A stretch of 22,139 nt of DNA from CAJXJP01 sp034111025 (GCA_034111025.1 JAWUYB010000007.1:1-22139), one strand, 5' to 3'; shown: positions 9,354 through 17,684, counted from the stretch's first letter. Notes: generated by a model not told the origin, from the letters alone. A program made the numbers and translations.

Positions 9354-9415
9354 TATTAGGACTTATTCTCATATACTAATAACAGTGAAATTATATATAT
9401 TTAAAATAAAATATT

Positions 9416-10210
9416 ATGAAAGGAAAAATTACATTAATTTTTACGTGAATTATAGCACTAATATTGTTGTTTACATTTACAGGGAGTATATTTACTATTG
9501 AACCAGGGCAAGTTGGTATTGTGAAAAGACTTTGAAACTTGGATGATAATATCAGAGAATCTGGTGTTAATTTTAAACTACCATTTGTAGATACTGCTAT
9601 AAAAATGGATATTAGAAATAGGAAAATAGAATGAAAATCACAAAGTGCGAGTCAGGATTTGCAAATAGTAACTTCTACTATTGCAATAAACTACTCTATT
9701 GATAGAAACAGAGTAGTAGATTTATATTCAACAGTTTGAAGAGAATTTGATATAGAAAATGTATTAATTCAACCAGTTATTGAAGAAAGTATTAAATCAG
9801 CAACTGCTAAATTTAACGCATCTGATTTGATTACAAAAAGAGATGAAGTAAGAGAATTAATTACTGTAAAATTAGAAGATAAACTCACTCAGAGAGGACT
9901 AATTATTAATGATGTTAATATTATTAATTTTAAATTTTCTGAAGAATTTGATAAAGCAATTGAACAAAAAGTTAAAGCTGAACAAGAAGCATTAAAAGCT
10001 GAAAAAGATTTAGAAAGAGTAAAATTTGAAGCACAACAACAAATTGAACAATCAAAAGCTGAAGCGGAAAAAATCAGAATACAAGCTGAAGCTATCACGA
10101 AACAAGGTGGTGCAGAATATGTGAAACTTCAATGGATTCAAAAATGGGATGGAAAATTACCATCAACTATGCTAAGTGAAGATTCTAATATGTTAATTAA
10201 TTTGAAATAA
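9416..10210 (+). CDS. SPFH-domain (prohibitin/stomatin-like) membrane protein
   Basis: This membrane scaffold protein has 264 residues. A hydrophobic N-terminal helix (about 5-24) anchors it. The SPFH domain follows (about 27-190), starting with the family's TIEPGQVGIVKRLGN and containing the DIRNRKIEGKSQSASQDLQ and FNASDLITKRDEVRELI segments. A charged coiled coil (about 180-235, rich in KAEQEA and EAEKIR patterns) is followed by the prohibitin-type end YVKLQWIQKWDGKLPS. Prohibitin-like proteins form rings in the membrane and often associate with FtsH protease; no such partner is visible here. The gene stands between terminators. A weak promoter match lies in the 60-base gap upstream. Only the N-terminal part has TGA codons. 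Confidence 0.92.
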
Positions 10211-10230
10211 AAATATTTTAAACTTAATAA

Positions 10231-10265
10231 AAAAAGAAATAATTATTAAATAATTATTTCTTTTT
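10231..10265 (+). terminator. Intrinsic terminator of the SPFH gene
   Basis: Perfect 15-bp stem AAAAAGAAATAATTA (10231-10245) with its complement at 10251-10265, ending in T5. Confidence 0.75.
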
Positions 10266-10317
10266 ATTTATTTTCTTATTAGGGGGGGAAGTTCATAAAA
10301 CTCAGCTTTTTTATTTC

Positions 10318-10345
10318 TTGATAATTTCGATATTAAATATATAAT
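10318..10345 (+). promoter_or_regulatory. Promoter of the TudS-YbgA/photolyase operon
   Basis: TTGATA (10318-10323) and TATAAT (10340-10345) with a 16-base spacer, 47 bases before the ATG. Confidence 0.5.
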
Positions 10346-10392
10346 TTTATTAACCCTGTGTATTTGGAAGCATATAATTAATATTTTAGAAT

Positions 10393-11370
10393 ATGAAATT
10401 TGCTGAACCAATTTTGCTGGTAAGTAAATGTTTAGAATTTGATAACTGTCGCTATGACGGAAATAGATTAAATTCACCACTTGTGTATAAATTACAAAAA
10501 TTTGTAAAATTTATACCTGTCTGTCCAGAAGTTCCTATTGGACTTAGAACTCCTCGTACACCTATTCGTATGATTAATATTGAAAAAGACTTAAAATTAC
10601 TAGAATTTTGAACTGATAGAGATTTAACAGATAAAATGAATAATTTTTCATCTGATTTTTTTTATAAATTAGATTTTATTGATTGAGCTATACTTAAATC
10701 ACGTAGTCATTCATGTGCATTAAATAATTCTAAAGTTAATAATTTAAATATAGGTTTAGAAAAAATAGAAAACCTCAAAGCATGATTTTTTGCTAAATTT
10801 TTATATAAAAAATTTCCATTCATTCCAAAAGAGGATGAAGGGACAATTTTAAATTATAAAATCAGAGATGAATTTTTATTAAAAATATTTATTCTAGCTG
10901 AATTTAGAGAATTAAAGCAAGATAAAAAAATATCTTCGTTAATTAATTTTCATTCAAAACATAAATATATGTTTCTTTCATATTCACAATCAGAACTTAA
11001 TAAACTTTGAAATATAGTAGCTTGTTATGATAAAACTAATTTAGATGAAATCATTGTTGCTTATAATAATCATCTCAATGAATTGTTTATAGAAAATAGA
11101 ACACAGAAAAATTTCCTTAATTCTATTTCTCATATGTTTTGATATTTTAAAAATCATATTTCAGCTCCAGAAAAGAAATTCTTTCTTGATACAGTTGAAT
11201 TATTTAAAGAAAATAGAGTCCCAACGAGTGTAATTATTCATATGTTAAAGTGATGGGCAATTGCTTATAATATAGAATATATAATTCATCAAAGTATATT
11301 ATCACCTTATCCTGAAGAACTTATTGAATTATCAGACTCTTGAAAAAAATTAATATTTAATAAAAAATAA
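10393..11370 (+). CDS. TudS-like (DUF523) plus YbgA (DUF1722) fusion protein
   Basis: The 325 residues contain two known domains. The N-terminal part (about 1-145) is DUF523, the family of TudS, an Fe-S enzyme that removes sulfur from thiouracil. Its cysteines are present: Cys13 and Cys19 (SKCLEFDNCRYDG), Cys44 (PVCPEVPIG) and Cys108 (SHSC). The C-terminal part (about 190-325) is DUF1722, as in E. coli YbgA, with the typical end LKGWAIAYNIEYIIHQSILSPYPEEL split over residues near 283-315. YbgA lies next to phr in E. coli, and here the photolyase start codon shares one base with this stop codon (TAATG), so the two are translationally coupled. A role in nucleic-acid repair or thio-base handling is an inference from that link and from the TudS family. 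The residues beyond the Fe-S cysteines that TudS uses were not checked. Confidence 0.88.
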
Positions 11371-12683
11371 TGTATAAAAAAACAATTTTTTGGTTTCGTC
11401 AAGATTTGAGAACTTTTGATAATATTTGATTATATAATGCTGTTTTAGAATCTGACAATGTTATTCCAATCTTTATTCTTGATAAAAATATTCAAGATAA
11501 GTTTTGAAAAGATGATAAAAGATTTTTATTTATTTATGAATTACTCAAAGATCTAAAAAAAGAACTAAATCAAAAGGGAAGTGATTTATTTCTCTTTGAA
11601 TGAAAGCCAGAAGAAGTTATTCCAGAAATAATAACTAAATATAATATAGAAGCTATTTTTACAAATACTTCTTATAGTAATTATTGAAATAATAGAGATA
11701 AATATATAAAAAATCATTGTGAAATAAATAATATAATATTTAAAAGTTTTACTGATTATTTAATACTACCACCAGATAAAATTGAATATAGAAAAGTATT
11801 TACTCCATTTTATAAAAAATGGAGACCTGTAGTTAATAGTTTAAATTTAGAATTAAAAACTATTAAAAATATTTCTACAGATTTTATATCTGATACTACT
11901 ATTAGTATTCCTGAATGAAAACATGAATATTTTAATTTAGACTCAGCAAAAGATAGTTTAGTAAATTTTGATTTCGAAAATTATGAATTAAACAAAGATT
12001 TTCCTGCAAAAAAATATGGAACATCTCAATTATCACCATTCTTACGTTTTTGAAAGATATCACCGCGTTGGTTATTCAAAAGAGTTGAAAATATAAACGA
12101 AACATTTGTGAAAGAATTAGCATGGAGAGAGTTTTGGCATCACGTGAGATATAATTTTCCAGAATTTGAAAAACTAGAATTTCAGATAAAAAGAAGAAAT
12201 ATTCCTTGGATAAACGATAAATCAGATTTTGAAAAATACTGCAAAGCTAAAACATGATATCCAATTGTTGATGCAGCAATAACTCAACTAAAACAAACTA
12301 ACTTTATGCATGGTCGTGTTCGTATGTTAACAGCAAGTTTTTTAACTAAAAACCTACTTATAGACTGGAAAAAATGAGAAGAATTTTTTAGTAAATATCT
12401 ACTAGATTATGATGAAACTATAAATATATGAAACTGGCAATGGTCCGCTTCAGTTTGACCTGATCCTAAACCAATGAGAGTTTTTAGTCCTATTATTCAA
12501 TCTCAAAAATTTGATAGTGAAGCTGAATATTCTAAAAAATATATTCCAGAACTAAAAAAATATACAGCTGAACAAATTCACGATCCAATGAAGCATGATT
12601 TATCTAAATATTGTATTCCTATGGTTCCTCAGAAAGAATCAGGGAAGAGAGCGAGAGAATATTATAAATGAGAAATAAAATAA
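11370..12683 (+). CDS. phrB: DNA photolyase (cryptochrome/photolyase family)
   Basis: A flavoprotein that repairs UV-induced pyrimidine dimers with light. The 437 residues fall in the normal range for class I enzymes (about 450-480). The N-terminal Rossmann-like antenna domain begins TIFWFRQDLRTFDN. The FAD-binding helical domain has YGTSQLSPFLRFGKISPRWL, ELAWREFWHHV (Trp252, Glu254), KTGYPIVDAAITQLKQTNFMHGRVRML split over about 305-330, and the NWQWSAS motif (355-361) that carries the inner Trp of the electron-transfer chain. The following PDPKPMRVFSP is the family's NP-side motif in a slightly changed form. CPD specificity is the likeliest, but a 6-4 or cryptochrome role is not excluded. 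It overlaps the upstream TudS-YbgA gene by one base and ends at a terminator shared with the convergent nuclease gene. Confidence 0.93.
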
Positions 12684-12712
12684 AAACCAAAACTATAAGT
12701 TTTGGTTTTTTA
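12682..12712. terminator. Bidirectional terminator between photolyase and nuclease genes
   Basis: Thirteen-bp stem AAAAACCAAAACT (12682-12694) with AGTTTTGGTTTTT (12698-12710), three-base loop. It overlaps the photolyase stop (12681-12683) and the minus-strand nuclease stop (12712-12710). Confidence 0.9.
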
Positions 12713-14221
12713 TTTTTCTAGTTTATTTACTATATATTGAAATTTATTAATTATTCATCATTTATATCAATTATTTTTTGATAAATATGTAGATAAATTA
12801 AAGGCAATAGTAGGTTTTCATGAACGTTTAAAGTATTTTCAAAAAAGTTTTGCATATGTTTTTGATATTTTCTTTGATGAATTAAGTTTTTTTAATCTCA
12901 TTTCTAAAATATCTAAATTATTATTTACTTTTTCTTGGTCAATTTTATTTCAAAATTTTTTACTTCTTTCTATTATGACTGATTTTAAGTATTCTTTTAT
13001 TTTATCTTGATCATAATATGACTCAAATTCTCAATCGAGCATAATCCAATTATATTTCATAAAATCTTGAGTCTCTACATGTTTTACTCAATAAACTGAT
13101 TTTATTGTTTTTATAATCATGGCTTCATCATGGATAAAGTCAGGATCACGATCAATCATTGCAAATACATTTTCACTTCAGAATATATCACAAGAAAACT
13201 TATACCAATCTGCGAGTGCTCATTTTCAACCAACATCTATTACATTTATATTCTTTGACTCTAGGTTATATCTTGATTTTTTCTTTTGAGACCAATCCCA
13301 GTTTTCAAATATATTAGGAACTGCTACTTTTTCTGTTTCTCATTCTACAAGTATAACAGAATCAGAAAAGAAAATAGATGAGTTTTTAAAAATAAGATTA
13401 ATCATTATTTTATCATATTTTCCATGTTTATTTCCTATTTTTTTAGTTTTTGTTATATCCTGTTCCTTTTTTACAAATACAATATCTGATATTTCATAAA
13501 TATCTTTTTTGAAATTTGAAACTAGATCAGGAGAATGAGTTGAATATAATATTTGAGTATTTTGTAGCTCAGAAATTTCTCATAGTAAATTATCTATAAG
13601 TTTTGTTGCATGTGGGTGGAGAAAATTTTCTGGTTGATCTAAAATAAATAATTTAAATCAATCATTTTTTACGTGCTTTATGGTATGCAGGTATAATTCA
13701 AGTAGAGAAATAAGCAGAGTTGTATTTTTTGAGGCACTTTGTTTGTCTAGTTGTCATAATCAATTTATCTTATCAAAATAATGTTTTTCTATATTAGTGT
13801 TTTCCTTATTTTCTAGTATTAAATTTATTAATTTATAGTATCAACTATTTTTATCATTTTTCTCGTATTTTCTATCTGCTGTTATATATATCAGATCTAT
13901 TTTTTTATATAATTTTTGTATTTCTTTTGCTATAATTATTTCTGAAAATAATTCTTCTCATTTCATTTTTGCCTGCACTTGAATATTATAGAGTTTTTGA
14001 TTTACATTTAATTCTATGATTATCTCTATCTTTTCACTAGTATCATGAAAATCTGTATTTTTTATTTTTTTCTCTCAAAAAGCAACTCTGATTGCTTTGA
14101 GTATATTTGTTTTACCAACATCATTTTTCCCAACAAATACAGTTTTATTTTGTCAGAAATCAATAATATTATTTTTCAAACTTTTATAGTTTTTTATAGA
14201 AATCTTTTGAATGTAATACAT
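12710..14221 (-). CDS. OLD-family ATP-dependent endonuclease (AAA ATPase plus TOPRIM)
   Basis: The 503 residues join an ABC/SMC-like ATPase to a TOPRIM nuclease domain, the OLD (overcoming lysogenization defect) arrangement. The N-terminus IQKISIKNYKSLKNN and the Walker A motif GKNDVGKTN (Gly31 to Asn39) are typical. The Walker B/D-loop region is LFILDQPENFLHP (Asp195, Glu198) and an H-switch THSPD follows. The TOPRIM part has VILVEGETEK (Glu293) and the metal-binding DRDPD (Asp357, Asp359, Asp361). The C-terminal 120 residues are basic and helical. OLD nucleases act in phage defence or DNA repair; no UvrD-like GajB partner lies next to it, so it would be a stand-alone (class 1) type. A perfect palindrome plus T6 directly precedes its start codon, and a divergent small RNA lies just upstream. 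A defence role is inferred from family only. Confidence 0.88.
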
Positions 14222-14250
14222 AAAAAATAGAGTAATAATTAATTACTCTA
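14222..14250 (-). promoter_or_regulatory. Terminator-like hairpin / operator abutting the nuclease start codon
   Basis: Perfect inverted repeat TAGAGTAAT-N5-ATTACTCTA (14228-14250). Read on the minus strand it is followed by six T residues (14227-14222) and then immediately by the ATG of the nuclease. It could be an attenuator, a repressor site near the transcription start, or a back-up terminator for transcripts arriving from the znu operon. A possible minus-strand -35 (TTGTCA, 14280-14275) overlaps the -35 of the divergent small RNA. Confidence 0.55.
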
Positions 14251-14273
14251 ATAATAACATATTTAGTATATAT

Positions 14274-14301
14274 TTGACAAATTTTTAAATTAAATTATAA
14301 A
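14274..14301 (+). promoter_or_regulatory. Promoter of the plus-strand small RNA
   Basis: Consensus TTGACA (14274-14279), 16 bases, TATAAA (14296-14301). There is no normal-sized plus-strand gene before the terminator at 14391-14418, so it should drive a short transcript. Confidence 0.6.
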
Positions 14302-14346
14302 TAAAATACAACACAATTTAAAAAAATCAAAAATAAATAGGTGATA

Positions 14347-14376
14347 ATGAAGCTTTGAATTACATCATGTAAATAG
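14347..14376 (+). CDS. Possible 9-residue peptide within the small RNA
   Basis: ATG at 14347 with AGGTG about five bases upstream reads MKLGITSCK (Gly from TGA) and stops at TAG. Such short frames arise by chance, and its start codon is part of a predicted stem. It is listed because the upstream spacing is good and the transcript seems independent. Confidence 0.18.
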
Positions 14377-14390
14377 TAATCTCATTATAT

Positions 14391-14418
14391 AAAAAACCAC
14401 TGTTTAGGTGGTTTTTTT
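14391..14418. terminator. Bidirectional terminator of the small RNA and the znu operon
   Basis: Stem A6-CCAC (14391-14400) with GTGG-T6 (14408-14417), seven-base loop. On the minus strand it lies four bases after the znuB stop codon. Confidence 0.85.
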
Positions 14419-14421
14419 GAT

Positions 14422-15222
14422 TTATTTAAATATTTTTGAATAGATTCAAGCAAGTATTACTCATAATCATAATATAAGTACGATTGTTGCTCATGGAGAC
14501 GCATCAAAATAATATGATCAGAATAATCAAAGAATAACACTTAATACTGATGAGATAAGAGAAATATTTTTCATTTGCTTAAAACTATTTCATGCAAGCT
14601 TTCAAATATTAGCAGGAAGGACTAAAAATGCTCCTATAAGAAGTATTCAGAATATTTTGATAGATAATGCAATTAATAAACTCGTTAATACTAGGAAGGC
14701 TATATTTGCTAAATCTCAATATTTTTGTGTAGCCTTTGATATTTCATAACTGATAGAATTTCAAAGTAATATTTTTCATAAAAAGAAAAAAAATATAGCA
14801 GTTATTATGAATAATATTGCTGAAGTATAAATATCAACTGTATTTACAGCAAGTATATTTCAAAATAAGAAACTAAATATATCTACTTTCAGTCATGGGA
14901 GAAAGCTCAATAAAAATATTCAAAGGGCCATAGATATTTGAGATATATATTCCATGATAGAATCATTTGTTATTTTTTTAGTTTTTTCTAAAAAATAAAC
15001 TCATGTTGCTGCAATAATTGCGGCAATAACAGCTGTAATGTCTCAAGATACTTGAAATATTAATCATATTATAATACCTAAAAAACTAGCATTTGCTATT
15101 GTATGTCATATTTGAACTTCTCTTCTAATGACTATATAGTTTCAAATGATAGCACTTGTTATTGATATAAAGAATCATGCAATTAGTGCATTTTGAAAAA
15201 AATTGTAAGATAAAATTTCCAT
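14422..15222 (-). CDS. znuB: Zinc ABC transporter permease (ZnuB type)
   Basis: This integral membrane permease of 266 residues has about eight hydrophobic segments and belongs to the ABC-3 family that imports Zn2+ or Mn2+. It starts with LSYNFFQNALIAGFFISITSAI in the family pattern, followed by GNYIVIRREVQIGHTIANASFLGIIIG (the first cytoplasmic coupling region, split over residues 27-53), and has the second conserved region IKIFGILLIGAFLVLPAN. Glycines in the membrane helices are mostly TGA. It starts two bases after the znuC stop, as the third and last gene of znuA-znuC-znuB, and ends at a terminator. Zinc rather than manganese is inferred from the His-rich partner proteins. Confidence 0.92.
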
Positions 15223-15224
15223 TT

Positions 15225-15944
15225 TTAATTATGTGAATTATTATGTTTATGTTCGTGCGAATGTGTATGATTATAAGGAATAACATAATCTCAGAATACT
15301 GATCAAAAATCTGTGTTATTTTTTATTTCTTCTGGAGTGCCAGTACAGTAACAATCTTGATGTAAACAAACTATTTTATTAGAATGTGAATATACCATTT
15401 TCATATTATGAGATACTATTAGTATAGCTATATTAGGAAAATTATTTTTTATTTCATGTATAATACCATAAAAAACTTCTTCTCAAATTGCATCTATTCA
15501 TGCAGTAGGTTCATCTAAAATTAAAAAGTCAGGTTTATCTAATAATGAATTTATAATAAGTACTTTTTGTAATTCTCATCAAGATAATTTTGATACTTGT
15601 TTATTGATGAATCAACAAGCATTAAACATTTTTAAATACTTATCAATATCATGCTTATGACCATTGTGATATATTCAGAAAAATTCATTTACAGTCAGTG
15701 GAACTGTTGCATCAAATGATAATTTTTGAGGTACATATCATAAATTTTTATATTTTTTAATTATCTCTCAGCTAAAATTTTTATTAATTCAAACTATAGT
15801 TTTAAGTAAGGTAGATTTTCAAGTTCAATTTTTTCAAATCAAAGAAACAATATCTCATTTATTTATAATAAATGAGATATTGTTTAGTACTTGTTTGTCA
15901 GAAAATTTTACTGATATATTTTTTAATTCAAGAATATTATTCAT
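15225..15944 (-). CDS. znuC: Zinc ABC transporter ATPase (ZnuC type) with His-rich tail
   Basis: This is the ATP-hydrolysing subunit of the zinc importer, at the inner face of the membrane. All ABC motifs are present in its 239 residues: Walker A GKNGTGKST (37-45), the Q-loop VPQKLSFD, the signature LSGGELQK, Walker B FLILDEPTAGID and the switch His in VSHNM. Five glycines in the Walker A and signature motifs come from TGA. After the ATPase domain the protein ends in HTHSHEHKHNNSHN, a His-rich tail that could bind zinc and sense or buffer it. Its ATG overlaps the end of znuA by 8 bases, and znuB starts two bases after its stop, so the three genes are translationally linked. Confidence 0.95.
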
Positions 15945-16914
15945 ATATTTTCATCAGGTTATTTAAGTTTTGTTCTATATTATATAAATAACTATATTTA
16001 TCAACTCATTGTCATAATGGATCTAATATATCCACTTCTAAATTATATTGTTGTTCTTGTAACATTTCTATTAATTTAGATTCAAATTGAGGTTCTTTAT
16101 ATATAGTAGTTATATTATTTATTACTATTGTATCTAAAATATTTTTCATATCTGATACACTTGGTTCTCTTCATGCTGTTTCTTCTAATACAACAACATA
16201 TTCTTCATCTATTCAGAATTCATTAAATAAATAATTATATGCTTCATGGAATATAATAAAATGTTGTGTTTTCTTTCATTCAATTTTTTGATAAAAATGA
16301 TTTTTTATTTTATTAGATTCATCTATAAATGATAAATAATTACTTTCATAAGTTTTAGTATTTACAGAATCTATTTTTATAAGATTATTTTTTATTTCTT
16401 TAGCAATTTTATTTCAATTTTCTAATGATAACCAAAAATGTGGATCGTAATATACACTACTTTCTTCTTCACCATGTTCATCATGATGTTCTTCTTCAGC
16501 ATGTTCATCATGATGTTCTTCTTCACCATGTTCATCATGATTATGCTCATGTCATTCTAATAATGTAACATGAGATTTTAATTCTACTATATTATTATTA
16601 TTATTATTACTTTCATTGTTTAATATAAAACTATCGATTTCTAATCATGTTGATAATATTATATCTGCTTGTGATATTTGTTTTATATGTGATGGTTTTA
16701 AATCAAAAGTATGTGGTGAAAACCCAGGTTTAATAATTGAATTAACTTCAACGTTATCTCATCATATAAATTTTGCTATTGATGCCAACGGTGTAATTGT
16801 AGCAACAATATTAATCTTAGTTATTCAATTAATATCTTGCTCATTACTTACTATATTATTACTACATGACAATAAAAATATACTAAGGATCAGACATATA
16901 AATACTTTTTTCAT
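15937..16914 (-). CDS. znuA: Zinc-binding lipoprotein of the ABC importer (ZnuA type)
   Basis: This solute-binding protein captures zinc outside the membrane and hands it to ZnuB. The 325 residues begin with a lipoprotein signal (MKKVFICLILSIFLLSC, lipid-modified Cys17). The metal ligands expected for cluster 9 proteins are seen as SPHTFDLKPS, DPHFWL and FHEAYNYL, with the final acidic ligand in ILDPLGQG. Between the first two motifs lies the His/Asp/Glu-rich loop typical of ZnuA, here built of a 9-residue tandem repeat (HHDEHGEEE, about residues 121-150). The gene opens the operon. A perfect palindrome 21-43 bases upstream of its start and a TATAAT at 16933-16928 (minus) are the likely control region. 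The His-rich loop argues for zinc over manganese. Confidence 0.94.
16462..16542. repeat. Three tandem 27-bp repeats encoding the His-rich loop of ZnuA
   Basis: Units at 16462-16488, 16489-16515 and 16516-16542 are nearly identical and in frame, each encoding HHDEHGEEE or HHDEHAEEE (the first-encoded copy has Asn in place of one His). The copy number could vary by slippage and change the number of zinc-binding residues. Confidence 0.9.
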
Positions 16915-16927
16915 TTAAATATTCTTA

Positions 16928-16957
16928 ATTATATAAAATGCAACTCATTTGCATTTT
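16928..16957 (-). promoter_or_regulatory. Operator-like palindrome and -10 element before znuA
   Basis: Perfect inverted repeat AAAATGCAA-CTCAT-TTGCATTTT (16935-16957), 21 bases upstream of the znuA start, next to TATAAT on the minus strand (16933-16928). A TTGACT at 16981-16976 (minus) could be an alternative -35. The size and place fit a Fur-family (Zur-like) repressor site in front of a zinc importer. The regulator is not in the window, so this is inference. Confidence 0.55.
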
Positions 16958-16980
16958 TACTTATTTTTAAAATTAAGTCA

Positions 16981-17020
16981 ATTAAAAAAGAGAACTGTAT
17001 TTATAATTCTCTTTTTAATT
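16981..17020 (-). terminator. Terminator hairpin overlapping the stop of the small minus-strand ORF
   Basis: The stem TTCTC-T6-AATT (minus, right arm) pairs with AATT-A5-GAGAA across a 12-base loop, with one extra A-T in one arm. In the minus direction it ends in T6. It resembles the other stop-overlapping terminators in this window. Confidence 0.55.
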
Positions 17021-17117
17021 TGTTTCTTAATTTATTTAATACCTCTATTTTATAGAGAAACCTATTTAAAAGTTCCTCTATAAAAATGGGTAAAACAAAA
17101 CATAACTTCCTATACAA
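17001..17117 (-). CDS. Possible 38-residue small protein with strong Shine-Dalgarno
   Basis: On the minus strand AAGGAGG (17133-17127), the strongest ribosome-binding match I saw in the window, lies nine bases before a TTG that opens a 38-residue frame. The peptide starts YRKLCFVLPIFIEELLN and ends in a basic helix (KLRNKLKREL). It has no TGA codon. The stop (17003-17001) lies inside a terminator hairpin, as for several real genes here. I do not recognise the peptide. The hydrophobic first half and basic second half suggest membrane association. The TTG start, short length and lack of a clear promoter keep confidence low. It would share the same strand and direction as the znu operon but end just before the znuA control region. 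Confidence 0.38.
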   Translation of the reverse strand: MYRKLCFVLPIFIEELLNRFLYKIEVLNKLRNKLKREL

Positions 17118-17214
17118 ATATATTTTCCTCCTTTTGTATATTTTCTAGGCATATACACTATACTCATAGCATATTAACACAACATTAATTTTTTCGACTT
17201 TTTTATAAACTAGA

Positions 17215-17243
17215 TTGACATTATTAATATATATTGTTATTAA
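17215..17243 (+). promoter_or_regulatory. Promoter upstream of the VOC-family gene
   Basis: Consensus TTGACA (17215-17220), 17 bases, TATTAA (17238-17243). It would give a leader of about 50 bases before the ATG at 17304. A second TATAAT (17272-17277) lies nearer the gene but has no good -35. Confidence 0.45.
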
Positions 17244-17303
17244 AATTTAGGTTATGTTAAGATATGCTTATTATAATACCAATATTAACACTAATAATTA
17301 ATT

Positions 17304-17675
17304 ATGAAAAACTCAATTAATTGGTTTATAATACCTACTTTAATTTTTGAAAGAGCTCATAATTTTTATAATATAATTTTTGATACACGCTTAGATGTTA
17401 TTATTAATTCTAATTGAGATACAATAGCTATGATATGAACTAGAGATAAAAATAACTCTAGTTGATGTATTACTTCTAATATTAATCAAAAAATTTCTCA
17501 AGAAGGTTTATTTATATACTTAAATGCACAAGGTAAATTAGATGACATACTTAATAGAGTTATTCCTGCTTGAGGTAAAATAAAAAAACCTAGAACAAAT
17601 ATCTGAGAATATTGAAGTATTGCACATATACAAGATACAGAAGGGAATATAATTTGATTACACGATTATAATTAG
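17304..17675 (+). CDS. VOC (glyoxalase/dioxygenase-like) superfamily protein
   Basis: The 123-residue protein has the size and fold signature of a single vicinal-oxygen-chelate unit (two beta-alpha-beta3 modules). It begins with NWFIIPTLIFERAHNFY, the pattern in which a first-strand residue may bind metal and FERAxxFY forms the helix, and ends with YGSIAHIQDTEGNIIGLHD, the usual last strands (DPEGNxxxL). In relatives this fold serves glyoxalases, dioxygenases and resistance proteins; the usual His/Glu metal ligands are not clear here, so catalysis is uncertain. Glycines at five or more positions are TGA. The next gene, an ATP-grasp ligase, starts 69 bases downstream without a terminator between them. 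Confidence 0.85.
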
Positions 17676-17684
17676 CTCCTTTAT

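Larger units (their letters stand above)
14308..14418 (+). ncRNA. Candidate small RNA of about 110 nt
   Basis: This stretch has a consensus promoter directly before it and a strong terminator at its end, yet no gene longer than 9 codons. It contains an outer pairing ATAATGA (14344-14350 region) with TCATTAT (14382-14388 region), an inner hairpin TTACAT/ATGTAA (14360-14372), and the terminator hairpin. A short reading frame starting at 14347 has AGGTG upstream, so a leader-peptide-like use is possible. It lies between the divergent OLD nuclease and the convergent znu operon and belongs to neither. I do not recognise it as a known RNA family. Confidence 0.45.

Noticed and set aside
9889..10098. 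Minus-strand open frame inside the SPFH gene
   Set aside because: It is antisense to the repetitive coiled-coil coding region, which leaves the opposite strand open. There is no independent evidence of a gene.
10281..10290. Run of seven G residues in an AT-rich gap before the TudS-YbgA gene
   Set aside because: It is unusual in base content, but it is too far from the start codon for a ribosome-binding site and no structure or function could be supported. It may also be an assembly-sensitive homopolymer.
16462..16542. CRISPR-like array
   Set aside because: The 27-bp units are directly adjacent without spacers and encode the His-rich loop of ZnuA in frame.
16616..16918. Plus-strand open frame of 100 codons opposite znuA
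   Set aside because: It is antisense to the znuA signal peptide and first domain, which are well supported on the minus strand.
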